From: Neopestalotiopsis rosae
Taxonomy: Eukaryota > Ascomycota > Sordariomycetes > Amphisphaeriales > Sporocadaceae
DNA: 64,000 bases
Reading direction: 5' to 3'
Assembly (NCBI GenBank): GCA_023078685.1
Contig: JALGAS010000009.1
Span: 1,798,001 to 1,862,000, forward strand
The position numbers and the translations under genes were made by a program. Below are positions 34,914 to 45,884 of this stretch, in pieces (within the stretch, counting starts at the first letter, position 1; every line of letters starts with the position of its first letter). The notes beneath the pieces are model-generated. The model saw nothing but the letters and a program-made list of their open reading frames with translations. It searched no databases and was not told the DNA's origin.

Positions 34914-34940
34914 CAGTGATTGTAAGTGATTGTAAGTGAT
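34914..34940 (-). repeat. 10-bp tandem repeat at the outer end of the right element copy
   Basis: About 2.7 units of 'GTAAGTGATT', the reverse complement of the array at 24701-24767. Confidence 0.8.
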
Positions 34941-35319
34941 GTCATGCACTAAACACATGACAACTGAACCACAGCGGCTTCCTTTTGTGTGTGCGCATTT
35001 CGAGGTCGGGGTTCCCAAGGTAACATGACTGCCTTCACCGGGAGATTGGCGAAGAACATAACTGTCCTGTTTATCAGTCTAAATTCAATCTGGAGAATAT
35101 GATACAGCCGCGTCTTGTAAACGTTGTTGGCCAAGATCTTCAAGCAAACACTATGAACTCGTAAACTTTTATACACTCCACCTTTGCCTCCGTAGCCGAG
35201 GCACCTAATGAAGTTGCAATCTATACCCATACCATCAAAGTAGGCGGCGCAAGGTTCTCAGAAGTCTACTCGGCTACTATAAACTTGTGGTCATATCGAT
35301 TTCGATTATATCAAATATG

Positions 35320-35560
35320 GATCTAAATGTCCTGATTCAGCTCTGCATACTCAACACAACAAACCAGCACAATAAATTCATCCAGTTTCAGATCGTTCCA
35401 CTTCTCCATTTTCGGATTATTCAAGTTAACTATGTCCTTCCAGAAGTGAATCTGTTTGGACCCTTGTGGTGTTAAGAGAGCCCAGGTTAAACTCGTACTC
35501 ATACGTACCCTGGTCATGTCATATACAAAGCATCGTTGCCGTACAGTGCCTACAGTCCCA
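35320..35560 (+). repeat. Relic of a dispersed coding element, copy 2 (best preserved)
   Basis: Matches 2625-2845 and, inverted, 41842-41945. On the minus strand it reads about 100 codons open (35628-35323), with 'NNPKMEKWNDLKLDEFIVL'. It is followed at once by an inverted 18-bp array and lead-in module, as in the 2.6-3.4 kb region, so these parts seem to belong to one composite element. Confidence 0.6.
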
Positions 35561-35624
35561 CGATGTTTGGAGCTCTGCTGAATGGAATTAGCTCGATACT
35601 CTCTCTTGCTTATCACAAAAGTAC

Positions 35625-35748
35625 CCACGTCACAGAAGAGTATTCATCACAGAAGAGACACAGATAGTGCCCTACCACAGAAGTATATCCCACCACAGAA
35701 GTGTATCTCACCACAGAAGTGTATCTCACCACAGAAGAGTAGCCCAGA
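35625..35748 (-). repeat. 18-bp tandem repeat array 6, inverted
   Basis: About six units in the form 'CACAGAAGTGTATCTCAC', reverse complement of the arrays at 3-5 kb, ending in the inverted lead-in module at 35750-35875 that abuts the RLI1 stop codon. Confidence 0.75.
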
Positions 35749-35886
35749 TAAACAGGACATAATACTACGTCGAGATTGTGCCACTCTGAAATCACCATTA
35801 CTTATGTTCTATTCAATCGTCGAATTTCAGAAGGATGTCGGTTCTAGACTGTTGGAGGCGGAGTAAGCGGCATTGTAATGCTCACT

Positions 35887-37940
35887 TTAGGTGGTCCTGG
35901 CTGCGTCCTCCAAGAAGAAGTAGTTGCCGCTCAACTTCTGCTCCTGGTCAAGCTGAGAATCCGACTTGTTGATACGGGGACGATAGTTTTGAGTGTCACG
36001 ACGGAAAGTGACATCAAGGGCCTTCAAGAAGTTGTTGCAGCCAGTAAGGAGGGACTCGGGCCTGTTGGCGTGGGCGTCGATACCGGGCTTCCCGTCAAAG
36101 ACGATGACACGGTCGGCGAGATAGGTGGACATGATGAAATCGTGCTCGACAACGAAAGCAGTCTTTTTGGTGTTCATGATCCATCGCTTAATGACCTTGC
36201 AGGCAACAATACGCTGCTCAGAGTCGAGGTAGGCACTGGGCTCGTCAACCACGTAGACATCGGCAGGTTTTCCGAGGGCCAGGACAATGGCGACACGCTG
36301 AAGTTCACCACCGGACAAGTTCTTGACGTCCTGGTCAATAAAGCTGTCGAGCTGCAGGGGCTTGACAACCTCGGTCTGGAACTGAGGCAGGGGGAAGGCA
36401 GTGCGGATCTTCTTGAAGAAGAGCTGGCGGACGGTACCCTCAAACTTGGGGTTTATGGTCTGGGGCTTCATGGAGATGGACATCTCGGGCATCTTGGCGC
36501 TGCCGTCGGGCTTGAGGGTACCTGCCAGCATCTTACAGAAGGTGGTCTTTCCGGTACCGTTCTCACCAAACATGACAATGATTTCAGAGTCGGTAAAATC
36601 ACCAGCGTCAATCTTCAGGTGGAAATCACCCTGGGTCTTCTCCATGCTGGGGTACTTGAAGGCGCGCGACTTCTCGTTCATGTACTCATCTGCGGTTTCC
36701 ACCATCTTGAAGGTCAAGGACTCTTCACGGAAACGCAAGTTCTCGGTGGGAATGTAACCGTCGAGGAAACTGTTGATACCTTCACGGACGGAGTAGGGAA
36801 GGGTGACGACACCGTAGACACCAGGGTTTCCGTAAAGAACGCACACGAAATCACTGATGTAGTCGAGAACAGACAAATCGTGCTCAACAACAATGATGTA
36901 GTTATCGTCGCGGACAAGAGATCGGATCATGGCAGCAGCCTTCAATCTTTGCTTGATATCAAGGAAAGAACTGGGCTCGTCAAAGAGGTAAATGTCCTTC
37001 ATCTGGACACAGACAAGACCAAGGGCGAAACGCTGCAACTCACCACCAGACAAGTGGGTAATGTCACGGTCGTAAATGTGTCTCAGCTCCAACACGTCGA
37101 GGACAGCATTGAGGTTGCCCATGGCAGCATCGGCCTGCTTGTCAAAGATGGCGCGGACGGTGCGCTCTGCGCCACGGGAGGCCTTGGGCATCTGGTCGAC
37201 ATATTGAGGCTTGACAACGGCGTGGAGGTCCTCCTCGAGAAGCTTGGTGAAGTAGCTCTGCAACTCAGAACCACGGAAATAACGAATGACGTCGGCCCAA
37301 TCGGGGGCATCTTCCCCCAGGCGGCCCAAGTCGGGCTTGAGCTTACCGGCGAGGATCTTGAGGGCGGTGCTCTTTCCGATACCGTTGGTTCCCACGAGAC
37401 CGAGAACCTGACCGGGACGTGGGGTGGGCAGGCTGATATACCACAGTCAGACAAGATCTAGATGTGAGACATGAAGTTCATATAGCTTACCGGTGAAGCT
37501 TAAAGGTGTTGGACCGTATCGGTGAGTGACCATAGAGTCCAAGTTGGTGGGCAAGTTGATAATTTTGATGGCATCAAAGGGGCACTTCTTGGGACAGATA
37601 CCGCAACCAACACATCTGGAGGTATGATATTGTTAGTGACCCAATATATTTCAGGCACGGTGGGTTTAGGCGAGAGGTCAGCATGTGGAAGCCGACTTAT
37701 AGTGACTCGGAAATGAAAGCGAGAGACGAAGCCGGAGTGACCTCAATGCACAGCTTTCCACTGCGAACAACGGGGCATGACTTGCGGCATTCCTGCTTAC
37801 ACTTCTTGGGCTTGCACTTGTCACTGCTGACAATGGCGACACTATTAACAACCGAGTTGTCAGTTGGCATTTGCACAGATTATGTCCCGAGTATTTCCTC
37901 ACCCCTAGCTGGTTTCGTACCGAGTGAGTTTGTCAGCCAT
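35887..37940 (-). CDS. RLI1/ABCE1 ribosome-recycling ATPase copy with damaged 5' exons
   Basis: Exons 37940-37921, 37841-37701, 37615-37491 and 37432-35887 cover a whole ~605-residue ABCE1. The N-terminal iron-sulfur domain shows '[14 protein letters not shown]' and '[13 protein letters not shown]'-like cysteine sets. The first nucleotide-binding domain has 'GTNGIGKST', '[10 protein letters not shown]' and '[12 protein letters not shown]'; the second has 'GENGTGKTT', '[10 protein letters not shown]' and '[12 protein letters not shown]'. ABCE1 splits ribosomes after termination and is essential in yeast. Two lesions are visible: the second intron starts with AT instead of GT (37700), and exon 3 lacks one nucleotide near 37510, shifting the frame just before the last intron. 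The 502-codon last exon is intact from 37395. Either this is a decaying extra copy, or the assembly has errors. The family call is certain; function of this copy is doubtful. Confidence 0.85.
37699..37701 (-). other. Altered splice donor of RLI1 intron 2
   Basis: The minus strand reads GAGTCACT|ATAAGTCGG where the frame demands GT: the joined codons Glu-Ser-Leu then Cys-Val-Gly-Cys only work with this boundary. On the plus strand the change is CA to TA, the preferred RIP context. Confidence 0.6.
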
Positions 37941-37944
37941 GGTG

Positions 37945-39070
37945 CATGGTAGCGATGGGTTTACGCGAGAGTCTGAGAGAGTCGGTTATATGTGAAGTCG
38001 GTCGCTTTCACCAAGTTGCGTCGGTCCTCGTGCTTGGGAGTGTCCCGGAAACTGTACGAGCGATGCTGGAAAATTTCGAACAGACACAAAGAGGAAGGGA
38101 GGGGGCGGAGGGCTGGGCAGGCAGGTTCGTCGTGGATCAACTGGCAGCTTCGGGGAACGATGGTCTGCTACTGCGCATGCGAGACTTATCAATTAAAGAA
38201 GTATGTAGAGTTCCCAAGGCAAGGATAAAGCACCCCTTGATCCTAGGAGACATGAGACAGTACCTGATCGCTAGTATATATGATGGATCGGGTAGCTTGG
38301 CCATGCTCAAACAATTAATCTTGAGAAAGGTGAAACGATCGACTGCAGGACAAACTTCATAAAAAGGAAGTATAAAATGACGATATGCCAGCATGAGCCG
38401 CTAATAGGCAGCACTTAGCAGATGTCTAGTCCCATGGTAAGAGTGGTAAGAGTGACAACATCATGGCGCTTGTTGCATGTTTAAGGTGTAATTATCACGT
38501 TGTTATGAGATGTGCTCGGCTTGAGCTCGTTGACCTTTGCGCTCACAAGGGTCATGTCAAGGGGTGTCTGTGCTGTGCATCAGCTGTTGATCGATCTAAT
38601 GTGGGGTCCGTCGCGAGTTTTGTAGTCTACCAGATTGTGGCCAGCGGATTGGCAAGGGTTCCTTCTTTTTAACAGTTTGTAGACTCAAAAGCCTCGAGAA
38701 GAGCAGAATGAGGAAACCAGACCCGTTAGTCTATCCGGCTGCAGGACTTACTCGCTTTTCTAGTCTCCAAGCTCATCGGTGTTTAACCCACGTTAGCAAC
38801 GAAAACGATAGGGGCCGGCCTTGCGTGAAGCCCACTCTACATGTTTCCTCCCTACGTTTTGGTCTATTATCAATAAGTCTTGTTTGAATTGCCGGCTTCC
38901 TGGGTCAGTGGCTTCATCACATAATTGTCACGCCTTTGCGACCTTAAACCTTTTCCCACAAACAATCCTGCGGCATTCTCAATTATAACCCTCTCAGTAC
39001 CAGACTAAGCTTCCTGGTTGAGGTTACAGTTTGTTTAATTGGTGTTATATGTATTAGTCATGACATCGCC
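37945..39070. other. Upstream region of RLI1 and AT-rich stretch without a gene
   Basis: No gene seen. Short frames overlap on both strands near 38.0-38.4 kb but have no recognisable domain. Confidence 0.35.
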
Positions 39071-39072
39071 TT

Positions 39073-39520
39073 TTGGATATAGCAGAGGAACGCTTGACTG
39101 CTTTTATTCGTCAACCTACGCATGCCTTCATACGACCACTTACGCGACGACTAGGCTGTTACACTACGCTGCCGGTTTATTTTTACCTTGGAGAAAGGAT
39201 GGCCTGCACCTCCCGTGAAGGACCACAATACGACAAAAGCTGCATTAGGTACAAGGACGAATATAGTGTCGTCGGAATCGGATATTATCTTACGGCCATC
39301 GGTAGAGATCACGAAGAACTCAACCCAGCCGGAATGCCCTCGAGCGTAGCTAAGCATGAGCTAAACTCGGCGTCCCAGAGCTTAACGGTTTCGTCGCCGG
39401 AGCCCGGCGCCAGCCAACGACACAACGGGCTAGCTTCCGCAATTCCCGCTGCAGACCCCGCCACTTGTCGAAGTTTTACACTACGCAGCCATTTTAAGGA
39501 GATTTGGGAGAAAATTTAAC
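39073..39520 (-). pseudogene. NACHT-WD40 (HET-E/HET-D-like) relic
   Basis: The minus strand gives, across shifted frames, 'KFSPKSP' (linker after NACHT), 'SGDETVKLWDAE', 'CLATLEG', then 'GHSGWVEFFVISTDGRKII' and 'SDDTIFV'. These are WD40 repeat signatures (GH...WD, SGS.D.T.K.WD) of the type in fungal NACHT-WD40 STAND proteins that act in allorecognition. Stops and a frameshift near 39355 break it and no full NACHT domain remains. A more diverged partner of the linker part lies at about 42690-42880. Confidence 0.55.
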
Positions 39521-39627
39521 AACCTCAAAGTCTAGTGGCACCGACCCAGGCCGTACTTGCGCAGTTAGTGGACGGTGTATTCTGGGCGAAGATTAGGTGC
39601 AATCGCTCCGCCAAAGTTAAGATGTAA

Positions 39628-40441
39628 ATCACTACAAGTTTACCGGAGAACAATCAAGGAAGTGGTGCTTCACTCCCGGTTTGTCAACAGTCAACAGCGT
39701 CTGAGTCGGACGCTACCACCGCCACCAATGCTTTCCCCACCCCACCAGGGTATGAGGCAGACGGTCTTCCGCCGTCTTATGGTATGTTTTTAGCTACATC
39801 GTCTTTCAAAATCCTAACGCTCTGTAGAGGCACACACGCATGCTTCGAGACAATCTGGCCCCGGGAACTGCCGCAAGCACAACTTGAGCAGTGGTAAAGG
39901 GGACGTCGACTCCAATCCACTCCTCAAGAGGAAACGATCGCAGATTTCGACCGCTGATACCTCATCACATTTTCACTTGTTGGCTACAGATCCCATCTAC
40001 ACAGCATTCAAAATGCAGTTAAGGAAGTACGAAGAAGAAATCGAACAGCTGAAGATAAATGTGGCAACGCTCCAGAATCAGAACAAAGCCCTCGAGAAAC
40101 GGTGCAGTGATATAGAGAGGCGGAATGAAGGCTTGGAAGAACAATACTGCGATATAGAGAGTCGTCAAGATCCGTTGGAGAAGACTCTTGACTCCGTGTA
40201 TGCCAACATCGAAGATGAAGTTGAGCAGGGCTGTACAGTAGTTAAGGATGAGCTTCGCCAGGAATCGGAGGGTATAGTGAACGACCATCTAGACTTATGG
40301 ACCGAAGAGAATATGGGTGATGTGGTTGAAGGCTATATGGAGACGTATATGGAGCAGTATATGAACAAGTACATGGAGAAGAAAGCGGCAGGCTTTATGG
40401 CCGACTTGAGGAACAAATTTCGCAACGTCCTGGACGACTAG
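39628..40441 (+). CDS. Coiled-coil protein, unknown function
   Basis: Exon 39628-39781 joins exon 39828-40441 in frame over a 46-bp intron (GTATGT donor, CTAAC branch, TAG acceptor), about 255 codons from the upstream stop. There is no ATG near the start of the first exon, so one more 5' exon is likely missing. The N-terminal part is low-complexity with many Pro, Thr and Ser. Residues about 130-190 form a long helix with heptads ('MQLRKYEEEIEQLKINVATL', 'NKALEKRCSDIERRNEGLEE'). The tail has an odd Met-Tyr/Met-Glu repeat ('YMETYMEQYMNKYMEKK'). I recognise no family. Frame and splice sites are intact. Confidence 0.6.
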
Positions 40442-40549
40442 ATATCATTGCCGCTTGTATTACGATACCCATATTCGCCTGTACACTCTGTGTAAAGAAT
40501 GAGCTTACACCATTATATGTTGATCATGTGTCAAATATGCGTATTGAAA

Positions 40550-40615
40550 CCATGTGACTCAAGCCTGGTGAATATTCAAAACTCCCAATCAAGCTTTGCG
40601 ATTGCTAGAGCAACA
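40550..40615 (+). repeat. Short dispersed repeat, copy 2
   Basis: Partner of 1966-2035, sharing 'CTCAAGCCTGGTGA' and 'GATTGCTAGAGCAACAA' (the other copy reads GAATGCTAGGGCAACAA). It lies about 110 bp after the coiled-coil gene. Confidence 0.5.
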
Positions 40616-40619
40616 AAAA

Positions 40620-42690
40620 TCGATACCACATATAATATCCATGACTATGCCATTGCCGACAGGCATCTTGTGCGGCCCCTCGAGATGTACACATGTTAAG
40701 TCAAGGTGCATATTTGTTCTTGACTGAGTGACCGTCGCGCGATAGATATGCGGAACGATACCTATGTGCGATCGTGGCTCCAGCATGCAGCTCGGACGAC
40801 ATATTCATTTGGCGAATTGTGACACTTCCCAGAACAGAACAGTATCCCATCACAGGAGTCCGCTTACATTTCTGTGTTCAAAGTCTGCCCATGTTTGCAG
40901 ACTCTCTGCCCCACAAACAGATTTAAGCTCCATTAAGGCATCTGCAGATATGAGGTGGACGCATCAGCGAGTCCGTTTCGACTGCGGCATCCTTAGCCAT
41001 TATTTCGATCTTGAATTCAAGGGTGATGATGCCACCCGAGCCTCAGGCTTGGACAGGCGCTTGGACAGGCGCACATCTGACTAAATCGGTATTTACTCGT
41101 TCAGATTACCCAAATGGGTTGTCCCTGATTCCAAATACCGCGTTCGGGATGAGGAAAACTCCATCGCTACGGCCTGTACCCAATGCGGAAGTATCCGATC
41201 TGGGAATCCTGTCAATAATTTAGTACGTTGATCAACGTGGTCGCATTGGTACAGTAGTAAAAGAGCAAAGCCGACAAGCATTCAAGACCGTCGATGTGGA
41301 TCTTATGACCGGATCCCGCTACGCGTTTGTACAAGATTCCATTAGATTCATCGTTGTCATCTGTCCAGAGCAGCATGAAACTGTACATGATCAACAGTAT
41401 TTCGCGTGGAGATTATGTCCGATCCCGTCCAAGGTCTAGGAAAGAATGCAATGGATACAGAAAATCAATTTAGCAGACAATTTTCATAGGGAAGCTGTAG
41501 TTGCAAGGAATCGCATTTGAAAAGTTGTTGGCTCTGTGGTGGGTGTACTTAAGATGCAGTCTTTCTGCCCGTAATTAGGTACATGGGTAGTTGCCGGTGC
41601 AAGCAGTTCTTCCACTGTTACGAGAGGACCTTTCTGAGTCTGTCTGCCACGTCGGCAATAAACTAATCAGTGCATATTCTACGAGATATATAGTATGTAG
41701 CGCGCCCAAGAAAGCAGAAGAGTGTTTGCTCTGGTGCAAGTTGACCAACGGCAGAAGGTGGTGGAAAATTTAAGCATTGTTGGCTTTCGAGGAATTAGCG
41801 TTACATATGTGTTCACCTCTACTGTAAAACAATATTTTTAAACAATCCGACGATTGAAAAGTGGAGCGATCTAAATTTGGACCAATTGATTGTGCCGGTT
41901 GTTGTGTTGAGTATATAGAACTGAGTCAGGACGTTTGGACCTGAAAATCATACACCTCGCTATATTTCTCTGCATATGTTGCAACGTCATTGGGCACGAA
42001 CATCCTCATGGCTTGGATATGGTAAGGTGAAAGCGGCACTCTAGAGACAATGATCTACCACGCCCTTTTCTGTATTCATATAAGCGCTTTCTGTATTTTG
42101 GATGTGGTTTAGGCTGTTGGTCTTCTTGCTTTCTGTGACTTTGACGATGATCCTCAGGAGCCTCGCTTGGGGTGAGATGCTTGGGTAAATCGAGGAACAT
42201 AGTGGATCATGATACTGATGACAAGCAACCACAGCCACGTTCTGGCTGTCAGCTGCCAAGCCCGGGAAAGTGATCATTACCATGAGTTTACATACGACGG
42301 GAACAAGTTCCCTTCTTTACCCGTCTTCACAATGAGTTTAATATACATCTATTTGCCGTCGCCTCCGACGCACGAAATCCGTTCGAATGGTGAGGCCTGC
42401 TGGCAGATGATCCTCCTAGCAGGTAAGCGTTGCGATTTCTGACAAGTCTGGTTAGTAATCCACTTTTCTTTTCTTCTTTCTTTTTTCTTTTGTTCGCGCT
42501 GCTCGGCCGAAAGACTAATCCACATCCTTCTTTTCGGCGGTGAAGGAACAGCTGAGTGATTCCCTATTACAACCGTGCTGGGTATTTACGTATGTAGATT
42601 CCGGAATTGGTCACTGCATGCTCATTCTTCAAAGCGGAGAGGGCGGGAAGTTTGTCTGCTGGCCTAGTCCTGCTAACTCACGTGACGTTT
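40620..42690. other. Repeat-derived stretch without a gene
   Basis: One isolated inverted 18-bp unit sits at about 40833-40858 ('ACAGTATCCCATCACAGG'). The 41842-41945 segment is listed separately. The rest has only short frames. Confidence 0.35.
41842..41945 (-). repeat. Relic of a dispersed coding element, copy 3
   Basis: Reading the plus strand directly gives 'NPTIEKWSDLNLDQLIV', the same peptide as the minus strand of copies 1 and 2; the copy is therefore inverted relative to them and shorter. Confidence 0.55.
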
Positions 42691-42890
42691 GTATGTCAGA
42701 AGTTGTGGCCGTTCGGAAGCGGCGAAGGCTATACATGAACCACCCAGCCCCCGCAACTCCCGCTGCAGTCCCTGAATGCAACCTTAAAGGCTAGAGAGTC
42801 GCTAGTGTCACCGATCCAAACCGTCCTCGTGCGGCCAGTTGGTCCGCACACTCCATAGAGCTGGGCTTTCTGGAGGGTGGAGTGGACCTG
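42690..42890 (-). pseudogene. Second, more diverged NACHT-WD40 linker relic
   Basis: 'CAACTCCCGCTGCAGTCCC' and 'GTGTCACCGATCC' with 'CAGTTGGTCCGCACACT' match, in the same order, landmarks at 39440-39580. No WD40 repeat is readable here. Only the DNA similarity supports the call. Confidence 0.35.
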
Positions 42891-43597
42891 ACACTAAAAT
42901 AACCTCATTACACCCTGGACACCCAATTAGCAGGGCCTCGGAATCTCAACTTTGTCCCATGTAATATGGAAAATGTACGCGAACCTGTGACTGTATGCAG
43001 GAAGACGATCAACTTCCACGTTAAGGTAGCATAGACCAGAGAGCGGATTTCCAAAGGATGGAAGCGCTAGGCCAAAGGTGAAGCGGACCGTTTTATCCGG
43101 CCAAAACGCAGCACATGGACTAATCTTGTGACGCATTTTATTTTTCTTTCTAGCCAAGAATCCACTTTTTCTCGAACTATTTTCCTGGACACGATCTAGT
43201 GACCCAATTGACAGACCAAATTTGCCTCTATCATGCCAAAAATGTAGAGAACTATAGAAAAGGTCTCGTTCGTTCAATGGTCTTGAACGGAGTCCGCCAA
43301 GAGACGAAACCAGGACTGTGCCCAAAGTTGTAGCAGCAAGTGTTGTTACGGACGCATCATAAAACATCCCCTCGCCATTGGTTCTGTGTGAATTCACGTC
43401 AAGTGCGTTAATCATCCGTCGTGAGGTCACAATACGGACAAGTTTCTGTTTACTTAAATAAGGTCATTTTCCATTTGCCAGGAGTGAGTAGTACATTTCG
43501 TACTCTACCTTCGTAATATTCAAACTACTTCGAAGAGGCAATTACCGCTTTTGGTGATCTCATTGATTATCTCACATCCTATGGTATAAGAATCAAT

Positions 43598-43956
43598 ATG
43601 GGTTCTATCGACTATTCGAAGGGCAGCAGAAATCGGCTTGCTGCAGACGATAATGGCGATAATATGGTTAGCTCGGCGATGAACACTGAGCAGATATCAG
43701 ACCGCGAAAGGTGGGACTATGGCTGATTCAAAATCTTCTGGAAATACTTGACTTATTTGATGCCTATAGCTCCGGGAAACAGTTTGACTCAGAGATAGCC
43801 AATCTCATTGAAGAGAACAACGCTCTGGAGGACTTGGTTGCCAAACTCTCCGATGAGAAGGCCGCTCTCCAACAGCTTCTCAAGAAGCTTGAGGACTGTC
43901 CTAAGTCTGGATCAAAGGTTTCTTCTGCTTCTGTATCTCTTGTCATTAAGCATTGA
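43598..43956 (+). CDS. Small leucine-zipper-like coiled-coil protein, 99 aa
   Basis: ATG at 43598; exon 1 (43598-43710) and exon 2 (43770-43956) join in frame across a 59-bp intron (GTGGGA donor, TATAG acceptor). Residues about 38-80 form a clear amphipathic helix, 'SEIANLIEENNALEDLVAKL' then 'SDEKAALQQLLKKLEDC', with Leu/Ile spaced by seven. No basic region precedes it, so it is not a bZIP. The protein could dimerise or act as an inhibitor of a zipper partner, but that is speculation. Confidence 0.6.
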
Positions 43957-44219
43957 AAATGATATCAGTAAGGTACTTACCTCTTCAAACGGCTGCTAAA
44001 TGAAAAGTTCACGTGCAATAGTTTACGTAGAGAATTGTTACATTCGTAGAATGATTAAAAAAGACAAGACGGGAAATCAAAGCAAGTGCAACAGCTGAGT
44101 GGGTTGCGCCGACAACCTCCCAGCAAGAGCTTTATCAATGGCTTTGGTCTTTGATCGACTTCTTTTCCGTGTTAAGATACTTTGCTATGTTGTGATACCC
44201 TTCGGTATTGTCCTACAGA

Positions 44220-44475
44220 AAACAAGGGTTCTGTTCCGGAATTGTGTGTATGTCGTTGTCGTGGAGCTCCCCAGATATACCTGCCTTTCGTGTACCAAGT
44301 CGTCGGGACACAGCAATTACAACAAGAAAGCAACACAAGCGACGACGTTGGACGGATCCCTGCCTCCATGACACTTCTAGCATTGGCCGAAGAACCTCTA
44401 CTCACGCCATATTATCTCTTGAATGAAGCGGAGGAAATACGTCTACCACATCATATCGACCATACATGCTGAAAC
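44220..44475 (+). repeat. Outro module of the 18-bp element, second copy
   Basis: Matches 4600-4870. The preceding 50 bp ('GTGATACCCTTCGGTATTG') retain one or two recognisable degenerate 18-bp units, so the array once present here has decayed. Confidence 0.55.
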
Positions 44476-44479
44476 TGCA

Positions 44480-45880
44480 TTGAAAGAGCATGATATTAAT
44501 TAGAGACTTAGTTACAAGTGTGCAGCTACCACCACGATACAGGACGCGCTCTAGAACCTCAACAACGGACTTCCCAGCTAGCATTTCGGATCCTGGTGTC
44601 ATCAAAGTGGCCGATCCATCGCCAACAGACAAATATGATACCTTTATTGAAATGCCCGAGTCCAGAGTCATGTCATCATGACCAGGCCATAAACAGATTC
44701 GTATTTGGTTTTTGCCAATGCCTAGAAATTCTCCTCCGCACGAAGTTTCTCGCTGATCACTTCTTCGTACTTCACCTGATTGTCGAGCACAAGAGCTAGG
44801 TTGTTCGAGTGTTCGAGGATGCTAGGCCCCAGGTGCGTTCCATGTACCTAACATTGCAATATTTCAGATTCGCCATATTTCCCAGCACTATCAAGTACAA
44901 GCGCTATGGTGTTCATGCTATCAAGTGTTGACGGATGCTATACATCCAGCGCCGACGTCTTCAGTTCCGGTGGCTCTCGATCTCCTCCGCATTTTCTCGT
45001 CATATAGAAAAGAAAAGAAAAAGGAAAAGCACCCTCCGACACTATCGAGTTCTTCTACTGCAGATTTGAAGATTAAAATAGTATACTTTATCACCTCATA
45101 CGAGACCGGTGCATGCTGTTTGGACGACCTTCATCGTTCAGTCCTAGTCTTTAATATATTTGCTGCGGTAATACTATGGAAATGAGAGGCTTAGATAGTC
45201 ATCTATTGAAAGTGAAGCCGGCTAGTCAGTGGATCTTTTCCCAAATACATTATTTACTCGCAAGTTGTGGTTTTGGTTGGCCCCTACAACTCTACAAAAG
45301 CTTCGAATGCATTTGAGGATTCAGTTCGAGCCACCCGCCTGCCAGCCTCTTGTACTTCTTCCTTGGGTGTGATATTGTCGGTAAGTATTAAAGGCAAGGC
45401 ACAAGTGTATCAATTACACAGACCTTTTAGCGAAGCTTCCCGGGTTGTTCTCCCTGGTGGACATTAAAGTTGGAGAGAACTGCGAGTGATATGATTTGGT
45501 TAGGTTTTGCATGCGCACTCCTTGACAAGTATAGTACATGCGTTGGCATAACTCATGTATATAAACAATTAGACGTGCCCGAAGCACGATCTTGTTTGAT
45601 ACCTGCATACACTACCATGCTGCCATTGCTTTTCGCCCAACATGATTTTGGCGTAATGACACTCTCGACGGCACGTCACCATGCGAAATGGAAGTACTAC
45701 GTTGACATTGGCATTCGTAGTACTAGCGTCATAATCTAGCCATTTAACGCAAGTACTTCTCTGGTGTAAAGTTTATCAGCGATTCAATACATACGTATAT
45801 ATAACGCAATCCATACGTGGGCGTTTCGCTTGAGTAAGCCCTGCGAAAGCGGGGTGGCGTCGTTTCCTTGCGGGTCAGTG
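44480..45880. other. Stretch with no convincing gene
   Basis: Short frames only. A purine-rich 'AAAAGAAAAGAAAAAGG' run lies near 45007. Confidence 0.35.
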
Positions 45881-45884
45881 CGCT

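Larger units (their letters stand above)
32982..34940 (-). mobile_element. 2-kb dispersed element, right copy of an inverted pair
   Basis: Reverse complement of 24700-26700, from 'GCAGAACACGTAGG' at the inner end to the 'GTAAGTGATT' tandem at the outer end. It is slightly shorter because it has fewer 10-bp units. The two arms enclose 6.3 kb with the dehydrogenase gene. As an inverted pair they could form a hairpin or recombine to flip the interval. Confidence 0.75.

Noticed and set aside
24700..34940. Interpretation of the inverted pair as LTRs of one retrotransposon
   Set aside because: LTRs are direct, not inverted, and no gag-pol sequence lies between them.
35878..37461. A 527-codon open frame on the plus strand opposite RLI1
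   Set aside because: It is the antisense shadow of the ABC ATPase exon, kept open by codon bias; the minus strand has all ABC motifs.
42927..43430. 167-codon minus-strand frame
   Set aside because: No recognisable domain and no start context; composition not clearly coding.
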